In this document: positions 34,067-49,000 of the stretch, in pieces
Position numbering within the stretch: the stretch's first letter is position 1
Layout of the letters: each line of letters starts with the position of its first letter
Origin: Cherax quadricarinatus
Taxonomy: Eukaryota; Arthropoda; Malacostraca; Decapoda; Parastacidae
Direction: 5' to 3'
Length of the DNA stretch: 64,000 bases
Assembly (NCBI RefSeq): GCF_038502225.1
Contig: NW_027195398.1
Location: 124,001 to 188,000, forward strand
Made by a program: the position numbers and the translations under genes
Notes under the pieces: model-generated
What the model was told of the DNA's origin: nothing
What the model saw: the letters and a program-made list of their open reading frames with translations, nothing else
Databases searched by the model: none

Positions 34067-37000
34067 CTACCTGGAGTGTAGCATGGTGAACCATCACTCT
34101 ACCTGGAGTGTAGCATGGTGAACCATCACTCTACCTGGAGTGTAGCATGGTGATGTAGCATGGTGAACCATCACTCTACCTGGGATGTAGCATGGTGAAC
34201 CATCACACTACCTGGAGTGTAGCATGGTGAACCATCACTCTACCTGGAGTGTAGCATGGTGAACCATCACTCTACCTGGAGTGTAGCATGGTGAACCATC
34301 ACTCTACCTGGAGTGTAGCATGGTGAACCATCACTCTACCTGGGGTGTAGCATGGTGAACCATCACACTACCTGGAGTGTAGCATGGTGAACCATCACTC
34401 TACCTGGGGTGTAGCATGGTGAACCATCACTCTACCTGGGGTGTAGCATGGTGAACCATCACTCTACCTGGGGTGTAGCATGGTGAACCATCACACTACC
34501 TGGGGTGTAGCATGGTGAACCATCACACTACCTGGAGTGTAGCATGGTGAACCATCACTCTACCTGGAGTGTAGCATGGTGAACCATCACACTACCTGGA
34601 GTGTAGCATGGTGAACCATCACACTACCTGGAGTGTAGCATGGTGAACCATCACTCTACCTGGGGTGTAGCATGGTGAACCATCACTCTACCTGGGGTGT
34701 AGCATGGTGAACCATCACTCTACCTGGAGTGTAGCATGGTGAACCATCACACTACCTGGGGTGTAGCATGGTGAACCATCACTCTACCTGGGGTGTAGCA
34801 TGGTGAACCATCACTCTACCTGGGGTGTAGCATGGTGAACCATCACTCTACCTGGGGTGTAGCATGGTGAACCATCACTCTACCTGGGGTGTAGCATGGT
34901 GAACCATCACTCTACCTGGGGTGTAGCATGGTGAACCATCACTCTACCTGGGGTGTAGCATGGTGAACCATCACTCTACCTGGGGTGTAGCATGGTGAAC
35001 CATCACTCTACCTGGAGTGTAGCATGGTGAACCATCACTCTACCTGGAGTGTAGCATGGTGAACCATCACACTACCTGGGGTGTAGCATGGTGAACCATC
35101 ACACTACCTGAACCATCACACTACCTGGAGTGTAGCATGGTGAACCATCACACTACCTGGGGTGTAGCATGGTGAACCATCACACTACCTGGGGTGTAGC
35201 ATGGTGAACCATCACACTACCTGGGGTGTAGCATGGTGAACCATCACACTACCTGGGGTGTAGCATGGTGAACCATCACACTACCTGGGGTGTAGCATGG
35301 TGAACCATCACACTACCTGGGGTGTAGCATGGTGAACCATCACACTACCTGGAGTGTAGCATGGTGAACCATCACACTACCTGGGGTGTAGCATGGTGAA
35401 CCATCACACTACCTGGGGTGTAGCATGGTGAACCATCACACTACCTGGGGTGTAGCATGGTGAACCATCACTCTACCTGGGGTGTAGCATGGTGAACCAT
35501 CACACTACCTGGGGTGTAGCATGGTGAACCATCACTCTACCTGGGGTGTAGCATGGTGAACCATCACACTACCTGGGGTGTAGCATGGTGAATCATCTAC
35601 CTGGGGTGTAGCATGGTGAACCATCACACTACCTGGGGTGTAGCATGGTGAACCATCACACTACCTGGGGTGTAGCATGGTGAACCATCACACTACCTGG
35701 AGTGCAGCATGGTGAACCATCACACTACCTGGGATGTAGCATGGTGAACCATCACACTACCTGGAGTGCAGCATGGTGAACCATCACTCTACCTGGGGTG
35801 TAGCACACTACCTGGCGTGTAGCATGGTGAACCATCACACTACCTGGAGTGTAGCATGGTGAACCATCACACTACCTGGAGTGTAGCATGGTGAACCATC
35901 ACACTACCTGGAGTGTAGCATGGTGAACCATCACACTACCTGGAGTGTAGCATGGTGAACCATCACACTACCTGGAGTGTAGCATGGTGAACCATCACTC
36001 TACCTGGGGTGTAGCATGGTGAACCATCACACTACCTGGGATGTAGCATGGTGAACCATCACACTACCTGGGGTGTAGCATGGTGAACCATCACACTACC
36101 TGGGGTGTAGCATGGTGAACCATCACACTACCTGGAGTGTAGCATGGTGAACCATCACACTACCTGGGGTGTAGCATGGTGAACCATCACACTACCTGGG
36201 GTGTAGCATGGTGAACCATCACACTACCTGGGGTGTAGCATGGTGAACCATCACACTACCTGGGGTGTAGCATGGTGAACCATCACACTACCTGGGGTGT
36301 AGCATGGTGAACCATCACACTACCTGGGGTGTAGCATGGTGAACCATCACACTACCTGGAGTGTAGCATGGTGAACCATCACACTACCTGGGGTGTAGCA
36401 TGGTGAACCATCACACTACCTGGGGTGTAGCATGGTGAACCATCACACTACCTGGGGTGTAGCATGGTGAACCATCACACTACCTGGGGTGTAGCATGGT
36501 GAACCATCACACTACCTGGAGTGTAGCATGGTGAACCATCACACTACCTGGAGTGTAGCATGGTGAACCATCACTCTACCTGGAGTGTAGCATGGTGAAC
36601 CATCACACTACCTGGGGTGTAGCATGGTGAACCATCACTCTACCTGGGGTGTAGCATGGTGAACCATCACACTACCTGGGGTGTAGCATGGTGAACCATC
36701 ACACTACCTGGAGTGTAGCATGGTGAACCATCACTCTACCTGGGGTGTAGCATGGTGAACCATCACACTACCTGGGGTGTAGCATGGTGAACCATCACAC
36801 TACCTGGGGTGTAGCATGGTGAACCATCACTCTACCTGGGGTGTAGCATGGTGAACCATCACACTACCTGGGGTGTAGCATGGTGAACCATCACTCTACC
36901 TGGGGTGTAGCATGGTGAACCATCACACTACCTGGGGTGTAGCATGGTGAACCATCACTCTACCTGGGGTGTAGCATGGTGAACCATCACACTACCTGGG

Positions 37001-40000
37001 GTGTAGCATGGTGAACCATCACTCTACCTGGGGTGTAGCATGGTGAACCATCACACTACCTGGGGTGTAGCATGGTGAACCATCACTCTACCTGAACCAT
37101 CACTCTACCTGGGATGTAGCATGGTGAACCATCACACTACCTGGAGTGTAGCATGGTGAACCATCACTCTACCTGGGGTGTAGCATGGTGAACCATCACA
37201 CTACCTGGAGTGTAGCATGGTGAACCATCACACTACCTGGAGTGTAGCATGGTGAACCATCACACTACCTGGAGTGTAGCATGGTGAACCATCACACTAC
37301 CTGGGGTGTAGCATGGTGAACCATCACACTACCTGGGGTGTAGCATGGTGAACCATCACACTACCTGGGGTGTAGCATGGTGAACCATCACACTACCTGG
37401 GGTGTAGCATGGTGAACCATCACACTACCTGGGGTGTAGCATGGTGAACCATCACACTACCTGGGGTGTAGCATGGTGAACCATCACACTACCTGGGGTG
37501 TAGCATGGTGAACCATCACACTACCTGGGGTGTAGCATGGTGAACCATCACACTACCTGGGGTGTAGCATGGTGAACCATCACACTACCTGGGGTGTAGC
37601 ATGGTGAACCATCACACTACCTGGGGTGTAGCATGGTGAACCATCACACTACCTGGGGTGTAGCATGGTGAACCATCACACTACCTGGGGTGTAGCATGG
37701 TGAACCATCACACTACCTGGGGTGTAGCATGGTGAACCATCACACTACCTGGGGTGTAGCATGGTGAACCATCACACTACCTGGGGTGTAGCATGGTGAA
37801 CCATCACACTACCTGGGGTGTAGCATGGTGAACCATCACACTACCTGGGGTGTAGCATGGTGAACCATCACACTACCTGGGGTGTAGCATGGTGAACCAT
37901 CACACTACCTGGGGTGTAGCATGGTGAACCATCACACTACCTGGGGTGTAGCATGGTGAACCATCACACTACCTGGGGTGTAGCATGGTGAACCATCACA
38001 CTACCTGGGGTGTAGCATGGTGAACCATCACACTACCTGGGGTGTAGCATGGTGAACCATCACACTACCTGGGGTGTAGCATGGTGAACCATCACACTAC
38101 CTGGGGTGTAGCATGGTGAACCATCACACTACCTGGGGTGTAGCATGGTGAACCATCACACTACCTGGAGTGTAGCATGGTGAACCATCACACTACCTGG
38201 GGTGTAGCATGGTGAACCATCACACTACCTGGGGTGTAGCATGGTGAACCATCACACTACCTGGGGTGTAGCATGGTGAACCATCACACTACCTGGGGTG
38301 TAGCATGGTGAACCATCACACTACCTGGGGTGTAGCATGGTGAACCATCACACTACCTGGGGTGTAGCATGGTGAACCATCACACTACCTGGGGTGTAGC
38401 ATGGTGAACCATCACACTACCTGGGGTGTAGCATGGTGAACCATCACACTACCTGGGGTGTAGCATGGTGAACCATCACACTACCTGGGGTGTAGCATGG
38501 TGAACCATCACACTACCTGGGGTGTAGCATGGTGAACCATCACACTACCTGGGGTGTAGCATGGTGAACCATCACACTACCTGGGAGTGTAGCATGGTGA
38601 ACCATCACACTACCTGGGGTGTAGCATGGTGAACCATCACACTACCTGGGGTGTAGCATGGTGAACCATCACACTACCTGGGGTGTAGCATGGTGAACCA
38701 TCACACTACCTGGGGTGTAGCATGGTGAACCATCACACTACCTGGGGTGTAGCATGGTGAACCATCACACTACCTGGGGTGTAGCATGGTGAACCATCAC
38801 ACTACCTGGGGTGTAGCATGGTGAACCATCACACTACCTGGGGTGTAGCATAGCATGGTGAACCATCACACTACCTGGGGTGTAGCATCGTGAACTATCA
38901 CACTACCTGGGGTGTAGCATGGTGAACCATCACACTACCTGGGGTGTAGCATGGTGAACCATCACACTACCTGGGGTGTAGCATGGTGAACCATCACACT
39001 GGCTGGGGTGTAGCATGGTGAACCATCACACTACCTGGGGTGTAGCATGGTGAACCATCACACTACCTGGGGTGTAGCATGGTGAACCATCACACTACCT
39101 GGGGTGTAGCATGGTGAACCATCACACTACCTGGGGTGTAGCATGGTGAACCATCACACTACCTGGGGTGTAGCATGGTGAACCATCACACTACCTGGGG
39201 TGTAGCATGGTGAACCATCACACTACCTGGAGTGTAGCATGGTGAACCATCACACTACCTGGAGTGTAGCATGGTGAACCATCACACTACCTGGAGTGTA
39301 GCATGGTGAACCATCACACTACCTGGAGTGTAGCATGGTGAACCATCACACTACCTGGAGTGTAGCATGGTGAACCATCACACTACCTGGGGTGTAGCAT
39401 GGTGAACCATCACACTACCTGGGGTGTAGCATGGTGAACCATCACACTACCTGGGGTGTAGCATGGTGAACCATCACACTACCTGGGGTGTAGCATGGTG
39501 AACCATCACACTACCTGGGGTGTAGCATGGTGAACCATCACACTACCTGGAGTGTAGCATGGTGAACCATCACACTACCTGGGGTGTAGCATGGTGAACC
39601 ATCACACTACCTGGGGTGTAGCATGGTGAACCATCACACTACCTGGGGTGTAGCATGGTGAACCATCACACTACCTGGGGTGTAGCATGGTGAACCATCA
39701 CACTACCTGGGGTGTAGCATGGTGAACCATCACACTACCTGGGGTGTAGCATGGTGAACCATCACACTACCTGGGGTGTAGCATGGTGAACCATCACACT
39801 ACCTGGGGTGTAGCATGGTGAACCATCACACTACCTGGGGTGTAGCATGGTGAACCATCACACTACCTGGGGTGTAGCATGGTGAACCATCACACTACCT
39901 GGGGTGTAGCATGGTGAACCATCACACTACCTGGGGTGTAGCATGGTGAACCATCACACTACCTGGGGTGTAGCATGGTGAACCATCACACTACCTGGGG

Positions 40001-43000
40001 TGTAGCATGGTGAACCATCACACTACCTGGGGTGTAGCATGGTGAACCATCACACTACCTGGGGTGTAGCATGGTGAACCATCACACTACCTGGGGTGTA
40101 GCATGGTGAACCATCACACTACCTGGGGTGTAGCATGGTGAACCATCACACTACCTGGGGTGTAGCATGGTGAACCATCACACTACCTGGGGTGTAGCAT
40201 GGTGAACCATCACACTACCTGGGGTGTAGCATGGTGAACCATCACACTACCTGGGGTGTAGCATGGTGAACCATCACACTACCTGGGGTGTAGCATGGTG
40301 AACCATCACACTACCTGGGGTGTAGCATGGTGAACCATCACACTACCTGGGGTGTAGCATGGTGAACCATCACACTACCTGGAGTGTAGCATGGTGAACC
40401 ATCACACTACCTGGGGTGTAGCATGGTGAACCATCACACTACCTGGGGTGTAGCATGGTGAACCATCACACTACCTGGGGTGTAGCATGGTGAACCATCA
40501 CACTACCTGGGGTGTAGCATGGTGAACCTTCACACTACCTGGGGTGTAGCATGGTGAACCATCACACTACCTGGGGTGTAGCATGGTGAACCATCACACT
40601 ACCTGGGGTGTAGCATGGTGAACCATCACACTACCTGGGGTGTAGCATGGTGAACCATCACACTACCTGGGGTGTAGCATGGTGAACCATCACACTACCT
40701 GGGGTGTAGCATGGTGAACCATCACACTACCTGGGGTGTAGCATGGTGAACCATCACACTACCTGGGGTGTAGCATGGTGAACCATCACACTACCTGGGG
40801 TGTAGCATGGTGAACCATCACACTACCTGGGGTGTAGCATGGTGAACCATCACACTACCTGGGGTGTAGCATGGTGAACCATCACACTACCTGGGGTGTA
40901 GCATGGTGAACCATCACACTACCTGGGGTGTAGCATGGTGAACCATCACACTACCTGGGGTGTAGCATGGTGAACCATCACACTACCTGGGGTGTAGCAT
41001 GGTGAACCATCACACTACCTGGGGTGTAGCATGGTGAACCATCACACTACCTGGGGTGTAGCATGGTGAACCATCACACTACCTGGGGTGTCGCATGGTG
41101 AACCATCACACTACCTGGGGTGTAGCATGGTGAACCATCACACTACCTGGGGTGTAGCATGGTGAACCATCACACTACCTGGGGTGTAGCATGGTGAACC
41201 ATCACACTACCTGGGGTGTAGCATGGTGAACCATCACACTACCTGGGGTGTAGCATGGTGAACCATCACACTACCTGGGGTGTAGCATGGTGAACCATCA
41301 CACTACCTGGGGTGTAGCATGGTGAACCATCACACTACCTGGGGTGTAGCATCGTGAACTATCACACTACCTGGGGTGTAGCATGGTGAACCATCACACT
41401 ACCTGGGGTGTAGCATGGTGAACCATCACACTACCTGGGGTGTAGCATCGTGAACCATCACACTACCTGGGGTGTAGCATGGTGAACCATCACACTACCT
41501 GGGGTGTAGCATGGTGAACCATCACACTACCTGGGGTGTAGCATGGTGAACCATCACACTACCTGGGGTGTAGCATGGTGAACCATCACACTACCTGGGG
41601 TGTAGCATGGTGAACCATCACACTACCTGGGGTGTAGCATGGTGAACCATCACACTACCTGGGGTGTAGCATGGTGAACCATCACACTACCTGGGGTGTA
41701 GCATGGTGAACCATCACACTACCTGGGGTGTAGCATGGTGAACCATCACACTACCTGGGGTGTAGCATGGTGAACCATCACACTACCTGGTGTGTAGCAT
41801 GGTGAACCATCACACTACCCTACCTTGGGTGTAGCATGGTGAACCATCACACTACCTGGGGTGTAGCATGGTGAACCATCACACTACCTGGGGTGTAGCA
41901 TGGTGAACCATCACACTACCTGGGGTGTAGCATGGTGAACCATCACACTACCTGGGTGTAGCATGGTGAACCATCACACTACCTGGGGTGTAGCATGGTG
42001 AACCATCACACTACCTGGGGTGTAGCATGGTGAACCATCACACTACCTGGGTGTGTAGCATGGTGAACCATCACACTACCTGGGGTGTAGCATGGTGAAC
42101 CATCACACTACCTGGGGTGTAGCATGGTGAACCATCACACTACCTGGGGTGTAGCATGGTGAACCATCACACTACCTGGGGTGTAGCATGGTGAACCATC
42201 ACACTACCTGGGGTGTAGCATGGTGAACCATCACACTACCTGGGGTGTAGCATGGTGAACCATCACACTACCTGGGGTGTAGCATGGTGAACCATCACAC
42301 TACCTGGGGTGTAGCATGGTGAACCATCACACTACCTGGGGTGTAGCATGGTGAACCATCACACTACCTGGGGTGTAGCATGGTGAACCATCACACTACC
42401 TGGGGTGTAGCATGGTGAACCATCACACTACCTGGGGTGTAGCATAGTGAACCATCACACTACCTGGGGTGTAGCATGGTGAACCATCACACTACCTGGG
42501 GTGTAGCATGGTGAACCATCACACTACCTGGGGTGTAGCATGGTGAACCATCACACTACCTGGGGTGTAGCATGGTGAACCATCACACTACCTGGGGTGT
42601 AGCATGGTGAACCATCACACTACCTGGGGTGTAGCATGGTGAACCATCACACTACCTGGGGTGTAGCATGGTGAACCATCACACTACCTGGGGTGTAGCA
42701 TGGTGAACCATCACACTACCTGGGGTGTAGCATGGTGAACCATCACACTACCTGGGGTGTAGCATGGTGAACCATCACACTACCTGGGGTGTAGCATGGT
42801 GAACCATCACACTACCTGGGGTGTAGCATGGTGAACCATCACACTACCTGGAGTGTAGCATGGTGAACCATCACACTACCTGGAGTGTAGCATGGTGAAC
42901 CATCACACTACCTGGAGTGTAGCATGGTGAACCATCACACTACCTGGAGTGTAGCATGGTGAACCATCACACTACCTGGGGTGTAGCATGGTGAACCATC

Positions 43001-46000
43001 ACACTACCTGGGGTGTAGCATGGTGAACCATCACACTACCTGGGGTGTAGCATGGTGAACCATCACACTACCTGGGGTGTAGCATGGTGAACCATCACAC
43101 TACCTGGGGTGTAGCATGGTGAACCATCACACTACCTGGGGTGTAGCATGGTGAACCATCACACTACCTGGGGTGTAGCATGGTGAACCATCACACTACC
43201 TGGGGTGTAGCATGGTGAACCATCACACTTCCTGGGGTGTAGCATGGTGAACCATCACACTACCTGGGGTGTAGCATGGTGAACCATCACACTACCTGGG
43301 GTGTAGCATGGTGAACCATCACACTACCTGGGGTGTAGCATGGTGAACCATCACACTACCTGGGGTGTAGCATGGTGAACCATCACACTACCTGGGGTGT
43401 AGCATGGTGAACCATCACTCTACCTGGAGTGTAGCATGGTGAACCATCACACTACCTGGGGTGTAGCATGGTGAACCATCACACTACCTGGAGTGTAGGA
43501 TGATGAACCATCACACTACCTGGGGTGTAGCATGGTGTACCATCACACTACCTGGGGTGTAGCATAGTGAACCATCACACTACCTGGGGTGTAGCATGGT
43601 GAACCATCACACTACCTGGGGTGTAGCATGGTGAACCATCACACTACCTGGGGTGTAGCATGGTGAACCATCACACTACCTGGGGTGTAGCATGGTGAAC
43701 CATCACACTACCTGGAGTGTAGCATGGTGAACCATCACTCTACCTGGAGTGTAGCATGGTGAACCATCACACTACCTGGAGTGTAGCATGGTGAACCATC
43801 ACACTACCTGGAGTGCAGCATGGTGAACCATCACTCTACCTGGGATGTAGCATGGTGAACCATCACACTACCTGGAGTGTAGCATAGTGAACCATCACAC
43901 TACCTGGGGTGTAGCATGGTGAACCATCACTCTACCTGGGGTGTAGCATGGTGAACCATCACACTACCTGGGGTGTAGCATGGTGAACCATCACACTACC
44001 TGGAGTGTAGCATGGTGAACCATCACACTACCTGGGGTGTAGCATGGTGAACCATCACTCTACCTGGGGTGTAGCATGGTGAACCATCACACTACCTGGA
44101 GTGTAGCATGGTGAACCATCACTCTACCTGGGAACCATCACACTGCCTGGGGTGTAGCATGGTGAACCATCACACTACCTGGAGTGTAGCATGGTGAACC
44201 ATCACACTACCTGGAGTGTAGCATGGTGAACCATCACACTACCTGGGGTGTAGCATGGTGAACCATCACTCTACCTGGGTGTAGCATGGTGAACCATCAC
44301 ACTACCTGGAGTGTAGCATGGTGAACCATCACTCTACCTGGGGTGTAGCATGGTGAACCATCACACTACCTGGGGTGTAGCATGGTGAACCATCACACTA
44401 CCTGGGGTGTAGCATGGTGAACCATCACACTACCTGGGGTGTAGCATGGTGAACCATCACACTACCTGGGGTGTAGCATGGTGAACCATCACACTACCTG
44501 GAGTGTAGCATGGTGAACCATCACACTACCTGGGATGTAGCATGGTGAACCATCACACTACCTGGGATGTAGCATAGTGAACAATCACACTACCTGGGGT
44601 GTAGCATGGTGAACCATCACACTACCTGGGGTGTAGCATGGTGAACCATCACACTACCTGGGGTGTAGCATAGTGAACCATCACACTACCTGGGGTGTAG
44701 CATGGTGAACCATCACACTACCTGGGGTGTAGCATGGTGAACCATCACACTACCTGGGGTGTAGCATGGTGAACCATCACACTACCTGGGGTGTAGCATG
44801 GTGAACCATCACACTACCTGGGGTGTAGCATGGTGAACCATCACACTACCTGGGGTGTAGCATGGTGAACCATCACACTACCTGGGGTGTAGCATGGTGA
44901 ACCATCACACTACCTGGGGTGTAGCATGGTGAACCATCACACTACCTGGGGTGTAGCATGGTGAACCATCACACTACCTGGGGTGTAGCATGGTGAACCA
45001 TCACACTACCTGGGGTGTAGCATGGTGAACCATCACACTACCTGGGGTGTAGCATGGTGAACCATCACACTACCTGGGGTGTAGCATGGTGAACCATCAC
45101 ACTACCTGGGGTGTAGCATGGTGAACCATCACACTACCTGGGGTGTAGCATGGTGAACCATCACACTACCTGGGGTGTAGCATGGTGAACCATCACACTA
45201 CCTGGGGTGTAGCATGGTGAACCATCACACTACCTGGGGTGTAGCATGGTGAACCATCACACTACCTGGGGTGTAGCATGGTGAACCATCACACTACCTG
45301 GGGTGTAGCATGGTGAACCATCACACTACCTGGGGTGTAGCATGGTGAACCATCACACTACCTGGGGTGTAGCATGGTGAACCATCACACTACCTGGGGT
45401 GTAGCATGGTGAACCATCACACTACCTGGGGTGTAGCATGGTGAACCATCACACTACCTGGGGTGTAGCATGGTGAACCATCACACTACCTGGGGTGTAG
45501 CATGGTGAACCATCACACTACCTGGGGTGTAGCATGGTGAACCATCACACTACCTGGGGTGTAGCATGGTGAACCATCACACTACCTGGGGTGTAGCATG
45601 GTGAACCATCACACTACCTGGAGTGTAGCATGGTGAACCATCACACTACCTGGGGTGTAGCATGGTGAACCATCACACTACCTGGGGTGTAGCATGGTGA
45701 ACCATCACACTACCTGGAGTGTAGCATGGTGAACCATCACACTACCTGGGGTGTAGCATGGTGAACCATCACACTACCTGGGGTGTAGCATGGTGAACCA
45801 TCACACTACCTGGGGTGTAGCATGGTGAACCATCACACTACCTGGGATGTAGCATGGTGAACCATCACACTACCTGGGGTGTAGCATGGTGAACCATCAC
45901 ACTACCTGGGGTGTAGCATGGTGAACCATCACACTACCTGGGGTGTAGCATGGTGAACAATCACACTACCTGGGGTGTAGCATGGTGAACCATCACACTA

Positions 46001-49000
46001 CCTGGGGTGTAGCATGGTGAACCATCACACTACCTGGGGTGTAGCATGGTGAACCATCACACTACCTGGGGTGTAGCATGGTGAACCATCACACTACCTG
46101 GGTGTAGCATGGTGTAGCATGGTGAACCATCACACTACCTGGGGTGTAGCATGGTGAACCATCACACTACCTGGGGTGTAGCATAGTGAACCATCACACT
46201 ACCTGGGGTGTAGCATGGTGAACCATCACACTACCTGGGGTGTAGCATGGTGAACCATCACACTACCTGGGGTGTAGCATGGTGAACCATCACACTACCT
46301 GGGGTGTAGCATGGTGAACCATCACACTACCTGGGGTGTAGCATGGTGAACCATCACACTACCTGGGGTGTAGCATGGTGAACCATCACACTACCTGGGA
46401 TGTAGCATGGTGAACCATCACACTACCTGGGGTGTAGCATGGTGAACCATCACACTACCTGGGGTGTAGCATGGTGAACCATCACACTACCTGGGGTGTA
46501 GCATGGTGAACCATCACTCTACCTGGCGTGTAGCATGGTGAACCATCACACTACCTGGAGTGTAGCATGGTGAACCATCACACTACCTGGAGTGTAGCAT
46601 GGTGAACCATCACACTACCTGGAGTGTAGCATGGTGAACCATCACACTACCTGGAGTGTAGCATGGTGAACCATCACACTACCTGGGGTGTAGCATGGTG
46701 AACCATCACACTACCTGGGGTGTAGCATGGTGAACCATCACACTACCTGGGGTGTAGCATGGTGAACCATCACACTACCTGGGGTGTAGCATGGTGAACC
46801 ATCACACTACCTGGGGTGTAGCATGGTGAACCATCACACTACCTGGGGTGTAGCATGGTGAACCATCACACCACCTGGGGTGTAGCATGGTGAACCATCA
46901 CACTACCTGGGGTGTAGCATGGTGAACCATCACACTACCTGGGGTGTAGCATGGTGAACCATCACACTACCTGGGGTGTAGCATGGTGAACCATCACACT
47001 ACCTGGGGTGTAGCATGGTGAACCATCACACTACCTGGGGTGTAGCATGGTGAACCATCACACTACCTGGGGTGTAGCATGGTGAACCATCACACTACCT
47101 GGGGTGTAGCATGGTGAACCATCACACTACCTGGGGTGTAGCATGGTGAACCATCACACTACCTGGGGTGTAGCATGGTGAACCATCACACTACCTGGGG
47201 TGTAGCATGGTGAACCATCACACTACCTGGGGTGTAGCATGGTGAACCATCACACTACCTGGGGTGTAGCATGGTGAACCATCACACTACCTGGGGTGTA
47301 GCATGGTGAACCATCACACTACCTGGGGTGTAGCATGGTGAACCATCACACTACCTGGGGTGTAGCATGGTGAACCATCACACTACCTGGGGTGTAGCAT
47401 GGTGAACCATCACACTACCTGGGGTGTAGCATGGTGAACCATCACACTACCTGGAGTGTAGCATGGTGAACCATCACACTACCTGGGGTGTAGCATGGTG
47501 AACCATCACACTACCTGGGGTGTAGCATGGTGAACCATCACACTACCTGGGGTGTAGCATGGTGAACCATCACACTACCTGGGGTGTAGCATGGTGAACC
47601 ATCACACTACCTGGGGTGTAGCATGGTGAACCATCACACTACCTGGGGTGTAGCATGGTGAACCATCACACTACCTGGGGTGTAGCATGGTGAACCATCA
47701 CACTACCTGGGGTGTAGCATGGTGAACCATCACACTACCTGGGGTGTAGCATGGTGAACCATCACACTACCAGGGGTGTCGCCTGGTGAACCATCACACT
47801 ACCTGGGTGTAGCATGGTGAACCATCACACTACCTGGGGTGTAGCATGGTGAACCATCACACTACCTGGGGTGTAGCATGGTGAACCATCACACTACCTG
47901 GGGTGTAGCATAGTGAACCATCACACTACCTGGGGTGTAGCATGGTGAACCATCACACTACCTGGGGTGTAGCATGGTGAACCATCACACTACCTGGGGT
48001 GTAGCATGGTGAACCATCACACTACCTGGGGTGTAGCATGGTGAACCATCACACTACCTGGGGTGTAGCATGGTGAACCATCACACTACCTGGAGTGTAG
48101 CATGGTGAACCATCACACTACCTGGGGTGTAGCATAGTGAACCATCACACTACCTGGGGTGTAGCATGGTGAACCATCACACTACCTGGAGTGTAGCATG
48201 GTGAACCATCACACTACCTGGGGTGTAGCATGGTGAACCATCACACTACCTGGGGTGTAGCATAGTGAACCATCACACTACCTGGGGTGTAGCATGGTGA
48301 ACCATCACACTACCTGGGGTGTAGCATGGTGAACCATCACACTACCTGGGGTGTAGCATGGTGAACCATCACACTACCTGGGGTGTAGCATGGTGAACCA
48401 TCACACTACCTGGGGTGTAGCATGGTGAACCATCACACTACCTGGGGTGTAGCATGGTGAACCATCACACTACCTGGGGTGTAGCATGGTGAACCATCAC
48501 ACTACCTGGGGTGTAGCATGGTGAACCATCACACTACCTGGGGTGTAGCATGGTGAACCATCACACTACCTGGGGTGTAGCATGGTGAACCATCACACTA
48601 CCTGGGGTGTAGCATGGTGAACCATCACACTACCTGGGGTGTAGCATGGTGAACCATCACACTACCTGGGGTGTAGCATGGTGAACCATCACACTACCTG
48701 GGGTGTAGCATGGTGAACCATCACACTACCTGGGGTGTAGCATGGTGAACCATCACACTACCTGGGGTGTAGCATGGTGAACCATCACACTACCTGGGGT
48801 GTAGCATGGTGAACCATCACACTACCTGGGGTGTAGCATGGTGAACCATCACACTACCTGGGGTGTAGCATGGTGAACCATCACACTACCTGGGGTGTAG
48901 CATGGTGAACCATCACACTACCTGGGGTGTAGCATGGTGAACCATCACACTACCTGGGGTGTAGCATGGTGAACCATCACACTACCTGGGGTGTAGCATG